Of a DNA stretch of 5,469 nucleotides, positions 1 to 5,469 are shown piece by piece. The notes below the pieces were generated by a model. It was not told the DNA's origin, ran no database searches, and worked only from the letters and a program-made list of their open reading frames with translations. The stretch is from NCBI GenBank assembly GCA_030844565.1, contig JAUUNK010000296.1, positions 1 to 5,469 on the forward strand, in the 5' to 3' direction. The DNA comes from Bacteroides ovatus (GTDB lineage: Bacteria; Bacteroidota; Bacteroidia; Bacteroidales; Bacteroidaceae). The stretch's first letter is position 1. Every line of letters begins with the position of its first letter. The translations under genes were made by a program, and so were the position numbers.

Positions 1-2
1 GT

Positions 3-1466
3 CTTCCTTCACTGCGGCGAAAGGGTAAAGGTGCGCTTTCAGTCCATGCTTGGCATTTCTCTTTGGGTCACCAGTATGCCAAGATGCAGTCTCCTTACAC
101 CTATGTGGCAGTGAAGGCTCCCTATATGTATGATAAATATCGTCGCATCAACGGTCAGAAGCCGGGACATGGCCGCTCTTCGTGGAGGGGAGAGATACAA
201 TATAGCAACCAGTGGAAAAACTACTCCCTGGATGTAAGTCTTTATGTGGATGCAGACGAACAACTCAACTACGAGGTGGATGGTGACAGTCTTCCTCCTT
301 CGAAAAAGTTTGTAATCCACTTTCCATCCGACGAAATATTGGATAGTATTCAGGCAAAAAAAGGCTTTTTCCAGACAAACAGTTGGAGAGAATATACCTA
401 TGGCTTTTCTGTGAAGAGCAGCTATTCCTATGGAAAGCCTAAGAGTTCTCACGGAACATTGCTTACAGGCATCCAGATGGAAAATTACACAATGAAATCT
501 TCTGACGAATGCGTGGGAGATAACTTTGACCGGATTGTGATGACCCTCGCCGAACATAACAGCCAGATTACATTGGGGCACGAGCTTTCTCTTTCGCTGT
601 TTCTCCAGGACAAGCATTATTTTACTCCCAATTTCATTATGAATGCGGGAGTACGATATGACTATAAGCATCGTTTCGATTGTCAAAAACTTCATGCTTT
701 CTCTCCTCGTTTAACCTTTATTTATAAGATGAACCGATGGAGCCTGAAGGCGGGATATACGCGGGCTTTTGTGGATGCTCCTTTCTTCTATCGTGCCAAC
801 CACGTTCCCACTTATAGAGGTAGCAAAGACCTTGATCCTGAATATTTGGATGCCCTTCAACTGTCTGCTAATGTGGATATTCCTTCGTTCCATTTAGAGT
901 ATGACTGGAATCTCTATTACAATAAGTTGAGTGGATTGATTTACTACGATAAGGCTGTGGCAGAAGAGAAAGGAGATACCCCGGTATATTCCAATGCCGG
1001 TTCCCTGGAGTTATTTGGCATAGAGAATAGCCTGTCTTATATAACTACGGCTCTAAAGGTACGGATGAACTTAACGTATCAGCGTGTCCTTAAGTCTCAC
1101 AAATATTGTGTAACCGGCAATAAAGTCGATGCTGTTCCTGCCGTAGCCATGAATCTGGTAGTCTCTAAACGCCTTTTCTCTTATCGGCGTCAGGCTTTAT
1201 GGGGTCATGCTAACATATCTTGTTATTCTTCCCAGAATATGGCAATTTCAGCATACAAGGATGGAGAACCGTATAAAGATGAAGGTTACCGGATTAAAGG
1301 GAATATTTTATGTAATGCCGGAATACATTATAAGTATGGAAAAGTGGAGACAAGTCTTTGGTGTAATAATTTTCTGGATACCTATTATACCCGTGGGAGC
1401 CTTTATGGCATAGATGTGCCACAGTTGGGAAGGAATGTAATGTGGAAGTTAAAATATAGTTTTTAA
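3..1466 (+). CDS. TonB-dependent outer-membrane receptor, C-terminal barrel part (5' partial)
   Basis: The frame is open from the left edge of the window to a TAA at 1464-1466, giving 487 visible residues, so the true start lies upstream. An in-frame TTG at 63 is only an internal Leu codon. The protein consists of alternating polar and aromatic strands joined by polar loops, as in a large outer-membrane barrel. Receptor-like blocks include FSPRL (699-713) followed by AGYTRAF (750-770) and APFFYR, which resemble the conserved 'SPRL...Y.RAFRAPSFY' stretch of TonB-dependent receptors. Next come a 'LDPEYLDALQLS' block and a 'NAG..ELFGIENSLSY' block, also in the family order. The last residues, MWKLKYSF, form a terminal strand ending in Phe, the usual signal for BAM-mediated insertion. 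The plug, TonB box and signal peptide are outside the window, so the class is inferred from the barrel alone. Such receptors import siderophores, cobalamin, glycans or peptides using TonB energy; the ligand cannot be read here. The NRPS gene begins 10 bp downstream, which implies co-transcription and a role with that product. The alternative is a related outer-membrane barrel protein without a plug. Confidence 0.82.
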   Translation, partial: LPSLRRKGKGALSVHAWHFSLGHQYAKMQSPYTYVAVKAPYMYDKYRRINGQKPGHGRSSWRGEIQYSNQWKNYSLDVSLYVDADEQLNYEVDGDSLPPSKKFVIHFPSDEILDSIQAKKGFFQTNSWREYTYGFSVKSSYSYGKPKSSHGTLLTGIQMENYTMKSSDECVGDNFDRIVMTLAEHNSQITLGHELSLSLFLQDKHYFTPNFIMNAGVRYDYKHRFDCQKLHAFSPRLTFIYKMNRWSLKAGYTRAFVDAPFFYRANHVPTYRGSKDLDPEYLDALQLSANVDIPSFHLEYDWNLYYNKLSGLIYYDKAVAEEKGDTPVYSNAGSLELFGIENSLSYITTALKVRMNLTYQRVLKSHKYCVTGNKVDAVPAVAMNLVVSKRLFSYRRQALWGHANISCYSSQNMAISAYKDGEPYKDEGYRIKGNILCNAGIHYKYGKVETSLWCNNFLDTYYTRGSLYGIDVPQLGRNVMWKLKYSF

Positions 1467-1476
1467 ATAGCAGGAT
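1467..1476 (+). promoter_or_regulatory. Short intergenic spacer and translation start region of the NRPS gene
   Basis: Only 10 bp (ATAGCAGGAT) separate the receptor stop from the NRPS ATG at 1477. The AGCAGGA stretch is at best a weak ribosome-binding site and sits very close to the ATG; the sequence before it is A/T-rich, as is common at Bacteroidota starts. A TAG at 1468-1470 is in frame with the NRPS, so ATG 1477 is the first possible start. There is no room for a promoter or terminator here, so the two genes are probably on one transcript with possible translational coupling. A promoter inside the end of the receptor gene cannot be excluded. Confidence 0.6.
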
Positions 1477-4400
1477 ATGGAAAATATCGTTTCTTCATTT
1501 CAAGAGATAGTGGATAAGATGCCGGAACATACGGTTGTAATTTGTGGACAGGAAAGCTGGACCTACCGGGAACTGGATGAACAGAGTGACCGAATCGCTA
1601 CCTTTCTAAGTATGCGCCAAGTGAAAGGCAGGCAGGTGGGACTTGCAATGGAACGTGGCCAAGGATGGATAATAACTTTATTGGGGCTTTGGAAAGCCGG
1701 TGGGGTATACGTTCCGCTAGACCTGAACCATCCCGTAGAACGCCTTGAAGCGATTATAGACGATTGTGAAATTGCTTTTGTAGTGTGTAACCGACGTGGA
1801 AGTTTCGAGCCCGGGAAAGTTCCTTTCTGTTATGTAGATGAAATGTGGATGGAAGGGATGAAGACGGAAAAACTCCTTTTATCAAAAGGGAATGACAAGG
1901 CATATCTTATATATACTTCGGGAACCTCTGGCGAGCCTAAGGGTATATCTATCTCCCACCGCCAGGCGGTAAGAATGAGCCGTATAGCTAAGGAAGAATG
2001 TTTTTATGTCCATGCCGGAGATAAAATGTTGCAAATGGCGGGCTTGAATTTCAGCGCTTCGCTGGTAGAGATACTAACAGGATTGCTGAATGGAGTATGC
2101 CTGGTGATGGTGGGAGATAGAGAACGGCATGACCCTCGATTGGTTATGGAACTGATAGAACGGGAAAAAGTATGTAGTGCTGTGATTCCTCCTGCCCTGC
2201 TGGCTATATTTCCCAAAGTCTCCTTGAAGGGTCTGGATACATTGGTCGTCTCGGGAGAGAAAGTCGCTACAGATGTCAGGGATTTTTGGATGAAAGGGCG
2301 CAGAATGGTAAATGCTTACGGTTTTACCGAGAATACTGTTCTGGTGACTAATGGTGTGTATACAGAGAATACACCTGTCAATGACATAGGGACTTTGATT
2401 CCCGATTCTGTAGCTTATGTTCTGGACGAAAACCTGGATCGCGTACCGGACGGAACTCCGGGCGAATTGTATATAGGAGGCTCCCAACTCACAGAAGGTT
2501 ATTGGAAACGTCCCGGGTTAAACCGGCAAAAGTTTATTGATAATCCCTTCCTAACAGACATTGAAAGAAAAGAAGAGAAAAACTTGCGCTTATACAAGAG
2601 CGGAGATAAGGTAATTCATTTGGCGAACGGTCATTTTTTATACCTGGGACGCCTGGACAATCAAGTTAAAATCAGAGGCATGCGCATCGAGTTATCCGAA
2701 GTGGAACAATGCCTCAACCAATATCCGGATGTTTCTATGTCCGTGGTTGTTGTGAAAGAACATGCTAACCGGAAAGTTCTTATTGCATATCTCCAGACGG
2801 AAAAGGAGCTTGATAAAGATAAAATCGCAACCTTCATCGCCGCTAAGCTTCCTGACTATATGTGTCCCGCCTATTATGTCCGGATGCAGGATTTTCCCTT
2901 GACCATTAACCGAAAGATAAATAAGAGCCGATTGCCCGAACCTGATTGGGTGGGAGAAGGATGCCATAAAGAACTTCCTATCACCCTAACTGAAGGGAAA
3001 ATTGCTCAAATCTGGGAAAAGGTGTTGGGAGTGTCCGGCATAGGGCGGCGCGATCACTTTATTTCGTTAGGTGGAGACTCTATCTCAGTATTCTTGATGA
3101 CAAATGCGCTGGAAGAAACCTTTGGCATACCGTTTAAAGTAGAGGATGTTTTCTCCCGGCTTGATTTGTACAAGTTGGCGCAATTCATAGAACAGTCCAT
3201 ACAGGAAGGCCGACCACAAGTGACAGGAAAAAGTTCCGGAAGTGTAGATAGCCCTTCTTTGCTTTCCCCTCTGTTGAGAAATCTTTGGAATCAATGTATT
3301 TCTTCTCCGGAAATGAACGAAGCTTATAAACTGGCTATATTCTTACCGTGGGAAGACGACTTGGATATAAACGCTTTGCAGGAGGCATGGAATAGGATAG
3401 TGCGTGAACAGGAGACTCTCCGTATGTCCTTTCCTGTACGAAGTGACGGTAATCCATATATGCGGGTTGCTCCTTATGTAGATACAACTGTTCCCGTGCA
3501 GGAGACTGAAAGAGAAAAACTCTGGAAAGAAGCTTATAGCTTATATGCCCCGCCTTTCTTTTTGGAAAAAGGTCCTTTACACCGGATATGCCTTTATCGG
3601 TTTCCCGATGGTGGCTATATGCTGGCTATTGTGATTCACCATCTTGTGACCGATGGATGGTCGTTAAGACTTTTAAATGAAATGCTTCATGATTACTACC
3701 TGCAAACAAAGCGTGGAAGCTATTCTGAGGGAAATATTCTTTCTTACAGGGAATACGTCGCCCGATGCAGGGAAGAGCTCGATAGTAAAACAATGACAGA
3801 CTGTATGCTCTTCTGGAAAAAGTATCTATCCGGTTGTGCCGAAGTCGGTTTCCAGGGAAAATCTACTTTTAAGGAAGTAGGGAAGAAAGCGGGATGTGTC
3901 CGATACTTTCCGATGGATAAAGAATTGGCAGAGCAACTGGAATATTTCTGCCAACGCCAATCAGTGACACCTTTGGTGACTTGTCTTGCTGTTTTTCAAC
4001 TTTTACTGGTAAAGTATACCGGTCAGAGGGACTTTGCTATCGGGCTTGCAGTAGCAGACAAGAAGCGCCTGCAATTTCAGCGGGTGCTCGGGTATTTTGC
4101 GTCTTTGTTGCCGGTGCGTCTAGTGAAAGATGCCGATAGAAATTTTGAGTGGTATACTAAAGAACTGATGGAGGAAGTAGTAAACCTCTTGAGTTACAGC
4201 CTACCATTGGATAAAATTTTAGAGAATCTCGAGGAGAGTGCTGCTCCCCGGCAAACTCTACGGTTGATTCGCTTTGTTTTCGGGATGGAAGAATCTCCTT
4301 CGAATGTTAATATTCCCGAAGAATGGGTTACATCTTCTCCCTTCGATATGTCACTAATCATACATAAATATCAAGGTATGTATTCATTTCATTTTCAGTA

Positions 4401-5469
4401 TGCCACAGACTGCTTTGACGATAGATTTATCCGGCAGTTTTATCAAAGTTTCCAAGTCGCTTTGCGGTTTCTCTTGTGGAATCCTGCCTGCGACATGCTG
4501 GCATGTCCGTTGCTTTCTGAAGCAGAGATAAACAGACGGACTGCTCCCTTTGATTTCTCCACATTGGTTCTTCCAAAGGAAAATGTTATTGACCGTTTTA
4601 TGGAGCTGGCTATTTGTCAGCCGGAACACGATGCCTATTGCTGGGGAGATTTTCGTATGAATTATGGCGAACTGAATGCAACAAGTAACCGTCTTGCCGT
4701 TGCTATCGAAGAGAAACTTACAAGCAGAGGCAACAAATGTTCAGGAACTGCGATAGGTATCTGCCTGAAAGAAAAGAAATATCTGCTTAGTGCCATACTG
4801 GGAATTCTTAAAAGTGGTGGATGCTATGTCCCTCTGGATAGTTCGTTGCCTGCCGAGCGAGTAAAGTTTATCTTGCAGGATGCCGCCGTATCCCTGCTGT
4901 TAGTAGACCAGCTTCCTTTTCCGGGAATAAAATGCGAAACTCTTTTTATCAAGACACTGATAGAAGAGAACTCCCTGATTCCGTATACCCCTGTTGGAAC
5001 AAAGCCGGAAGATACAGCTTATATTATTTATACTTCGGGAACCACCGGAAAGCCTAAAGGGATTCCTATTTCGCACAGTTCTCTGATATGGTTTGCCGAT
5101 AGGCAGGTAAAAATATACGGGCTTTCTCCGGATAAACGCGTTTTGCAGTATGCCAGTATAGGATTCGATGCTTCAGTGATGGAGATATTTCCTGCATTGA
5201 TCGCTGGCTCCACCCTGGTTGTCCCCACCGAAGAGGAACGTAAAGATGCTGAACGTTTGCTCGATTTGATGGAAAAGGAAAGAGTCTATTGCGCTATTCT
5301 TCCTCCGGCATTGTTGTCTGTCTTACCTTATAGAACTTTGCCTGACTTGGATACTTTTATACTGGGAGGAGAGACTACGCCGTCCGAGGTAATGGACAGA
5401 TGGAAAGAGGGGCATCGTCTTGTCAACGCTTATGGACCGACGGAAAACACCGTGGTTGCCACTTATCGG
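1477..5469 (+). CDS. Non-ribosomal peptide synthetase, loading module plus first elongation module (3' partial)
   Basis: The frame runs without a stop from ATG 1477 to the window end, 1331 codons. It encodes, in order, an adenylation domain (about residues 10-490), a peptidyl carrier protein (500-572, Ser535), a condensation domain (588-1015, HHLVTDG at 721-727) and a second adenylation domain (from about 1037, cut at the edge). This is a cytoplasmic assembly-line enzyme. Each A domain activates a building block with ATP and loads it on a phosphopantetheine arm, and the C domain joins the two. The start is fixed by an in-frame TAG 9 bp upstream and by the usual opening of an A domain ('F..IV..MPEHTVV'). 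Having no N-terminal C domain marks this as a chain-initiating protein, unless an upstream protein supplies one. The rest of module 2 (end of A2, carrier) and any release domain lie beyond the window. Both adenylation domains have intact ATP-binding motifs in the part visible. A1 lacks the amino-group-binding Asp, so its substrate may not be an alpha-amino acid. The compound is not identifiable from this part. Confidence 0.96.
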   Translation, partial: MENIVSSFQEIVDKMPEHTVVICGQESWTYRELDEQSDRIATFLSMRQVKGRQVGLAMERGQGWIITLLGLWKAGGVYVPLDLNHPVERLEAIIDDCEIAFVVCNRRGSFEPGKVPFCYVDEMWMEGMKTEKLLLSKGNDKAYLIYTSGTSGEPKGISISHRQAVRMSRIAKEECFYVHAGDKMLQMAGLNFSASLVEILTGLLNGVCLVMVGDRERHDPRLVMELIEREKVCSAVIPPALLAIFPKVSLKGLDTLVVSGEKVATDVRDFWMKGRRMVNAYGFTENTVLVTNGVYTENTPVNDIGTLIPDSVAYVLDENLDRVPDGTPGELYIGGSQLTEGYWKRPGLNRQKFIDNPFLTDIERKEEKNLRLYKSGDKVIHLANGHFLYLGRLDNQVKIRGMRIELSEVEQCLNQYPDVSMSVVVVKEHANRKVLIAYLQTEKELDKDKIATFIAAKLPDYMCPAYYVRMQDFPLTINRKINKSRLPEPDWVGEGCHKELPITLTEGKIAQIWEKVLGVSGIGRRDHFISLGGDSISVFLMTNALEETFGIPFKVEDVFSRLDLYKLAQFIEQSIQEGRPQVTGKSSGSVDSPSLLSPLLRNLWNQCISSPEMNEAYKLAIFLPWEDDLDINALQEAWNRIVREQETLRMSFPVRSDGNPYMRVAPYVDTTVPVQETEREKLWKEAYSLYAPPFFLEKGPLHRICLYRFPDGGYMLAIVIHHLVTDGWSLRLLNEMLHDYYLQTKRGSYSEGNILSYREYVARCREELDSKTMTDCMLFWKKYLSGCAEVGFQGKSTFKEVGKKAGCVRYFPMDKELAEQLEYFCQRQSVTPLVTCLAVFQLLLVKYTGQRDFAIGLAVADKKRLQFQRVLGYFASLLPVRLVKDADRNFEWYTKELMEEVVNLLSYSLPLDKILENLEESAAPRQTLRLIRFVFGMEESPSNVNIPEEWVTSSPFDMSLIIHKYQGMYSFHFQYATDCFDDRFIRQFYQSFQVALRFLLWNPACDMLACPLLSEAEINRRTAPFDFSTLVLPKENVIDRFMELAICQPEHDAYCWGDFRMNYGELNATSNRLAVAIEEKLTSRGNKCSGTAIGICLKEKKYLLSAILGILKSGGCYVPLDSSLPAERVKFILQDAAVSLLLVDQLPFPGIKCETLFIKTLIEENSLIPYTPVGTKPEDTAYIIYTSGTTGKPKGIPISHSSLIWFADRQVKIYGLSPDKRVLQYASIGFDASVMEIFPALIAGSTLVVPTEEERKDAERLLDLMEKERVYCAILPPALLSVLPYRTLPDLDTFILGGETTPSEVMDRWKEGHRLVNAYGPTENTVVATYR
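1504..2946 (+). other. Adenylation domain A1 (loading module), atypical pocket
   Basis: Residues about 10-490 of the NRPS. The core motifs appear in order: A1 WTYREL (28-33), A2 LWKAGGVYVPLD (71-82), A3 YTSGTSGEPKG (146-156), A4 FSASLVE (192-198), A5 NAYGFTE (279-285), A6 GELYIGG (329-335), A7 YKSGDK (373-378), A8 GRLDNQVKIRGMRIEL (391-406), A9 LPDYMCP (458-464) and A10 INRKINK with Lys480. The catalytic and ATP-binding residues are therefore kept, and the domain should be active. Aligning by motif to GrsA positions 235, 236, 239, 278, 299, 301, 322, 330, 331 and 517 gives S-A-V-V-V-S-A-V-L-K. The normal Asp235 is Ser193 and no other pocket position is acidic, which argues against an alpha-amino acid. 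It also lacks the Asn-Tyr/Phe start of dihydroxybenzoate and salicylate codes. A small hydrophobic carboxylic, keto or hydroxy acid is the best inference; an unusual amino-acid binding mode remains possible. The A5 Pro is Phe283, another deviation. Confidence 0.93.
2974..3192 (+). other. Peptidyl carrier protein PCP1
   Basis: Residues about 500-572 follow A1 after a short linker and have the expected four-helix carrier size. The motif DHFISLGGDSIS (526-537) contains Ser535 (codon 3079-3081), the attachment point for 4'-phosphopantetheine added by a PPTase encoded elsewhere. PCP1 carries the A1-activated starter to the condensation domain. The GGDSI form of the motif is often described for carriers before epimerization domains, but the next domain here is a condensation domain by its motifs. 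Confidence 0.94.
3238..4521 (+). other. Condensation domain C (module 2)
   Basis: Residues about 588-1015. The catalytic motif HHLVTDGWS (721-729; HHxxxDG codons at 3637-3657) is complete, including the second His, His722, and Asp726. The C2-like motif REQETLRMSF (643-652) supplies the conserved Arg649. A C4-like YREY lies at 758-761, a C5-like VLGYFASLLPVRL at 870-882, and a C7-like stretch at about 925-937. The DGWS form and the A domain directly downstream indicate peptide-bond formation rather than epimerization. With an atypical A1, the donor may be an acyl starter, so the bond formed would be an N-acyl cap on the A2 amino acid. C5 has Ala-Ser in place of the usual Val-Asn and C6 is barely recognisable, so the domain is divergent. 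Its subtype (LCL or starter-like) cannot be set by eye. Confidence 0.92.
4585..5469 (+). other. Adenylation domain A2 (module 2), truncated by the window end
   Basis: Residues from about 1037 to 1331, where the window ends just after core A5. Motifs seen are A1 NYGEL (1062-1066), A2 LKSGGCYVPLD (1111-1121), A3 YTSGTTGKPKG (1185-1195), A4 FDASVME (1230-1236) and A5 NAYGPTE (1317-1323). The amino-group-binding Asp is present (Asp1231). The motif-aligned pocket is D-A-M-I-I-G-A-V-V, with the A10 Lys outside the window. By comparison with remembered codes it lies nearest to hydrophobic residues such as Leu or Phe, with no exact match, so the substrate is a hydrophobic amino acid at low precision. 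It resembles A1 in several stretches (PPALL, VNAYG.TENTV), consistent with common descent. Confidence 0.93.

Noticed and set aside
63..65. TTG at 63 as the start of the receptor gene
   Set aside because: The frame stays open with barrel-like coding sequence to the left edge, and a receptor of this class needs a plug and signal peptide upstream; the TTG is an internal Leu.
1207..1413. Plus-strand 68-codon open frame inside the receptor gene
   Set aside because: It overlaps the receptor frame fully, has no family motif and no evident ribosome-binding site.
1464..1480. Terminator between receptor and NRPS
   Set aside because: The spacer is 10 bp with no inverted repeat or T-run after a hairpin.
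2050..2064. Aryl-acid (dihydroxybenzoate or salicylate) starter specificity
   Set aside because: Those codes have Asn at position 235 followed by an aromatic residue; here the residues are Ser and Ala, so a catecholate siderophore call is not supported.
2074..2487. Minus-strand open frame of 137 codons, with others of 60-218 codons at 39-695, 711-893, 2004-2216, 2692-2967, 3085-3294, 4384-4629 and 5028-5228
   Set aside because: All lie antisense within clearly coding receptor or NRPS sequence, show no recognisable domain, and are most simply shadows of the sense codons.
3637..3657. Epimerization domain instead of condensation domain
   Set aside because: The motif continues as DGWSLRLL, typical of condensation domains, rather than the DGVSWRIL of epimerization domains, and an adenylation domain follows directly.

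Overview
The window holds two co-directional genes on the + strand, both cut by the window edges, separated by only 10 bp. It suggests a Bacteroidota organism (Bacteroides or Parabacteroides-like). The grounds are the moderate G+C judged by eye, the weak or absent Shine-Dalgarno sequence, and a large outer-membrane barrel protein next to a biosynthetic gene. No marker gene fixes the taxon, so this is inference.

Positions 3-1466: the last 487 codons of an outer-membrane beta-barrel protein, most likely a TonB-dependent receptor. Its plug domain and N-terminus lie upstream of the window. It ends in an aromatic-rich terminal strand with a C-terminal Phe.

Positions 1477-5469: the first 1331 codons of a non-ribosomal peptide synthetase (NRPS) with no stop codon before the window ends. 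The domain order is A1-PCP1-C-A2(partial). The gene starts directly with an adenylation domain, and an in-frame stop 9 bp upstream of the ATG excludes an N-terminal extension. This is therefore a loading module followed by one elongation module, continuing downstream.

The most notable point is the binding pocket of A1. The Asp that normally grips the alpha-amino group of the substrate (GrsA Asp235) is Ser193, and none of the nine pocket positions read in core A4-A5 is acidic. The ATP-handling motifs and the A10 Lys480 are intact. The starter may therefore be a carboxylic, keto or hydroxy acid rather than an alpha-amino acid, giving an N-capped (acylated) product. A2 keeps the Asp and has a pocket suited to a hydrophobic amino acid. 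The tight linkage of receptor and synthetase suggests that the receptor imports or senses the compound made here, as in siderophore-like systems, but no metal-chelator chemistry is visible in the window.

No RNA genes, insertion sequences, CRISPR arrays, terminators or dispersed repeats were found. There is no gene-free stretch longer than 10 bp apart from the two bases at the left edge.
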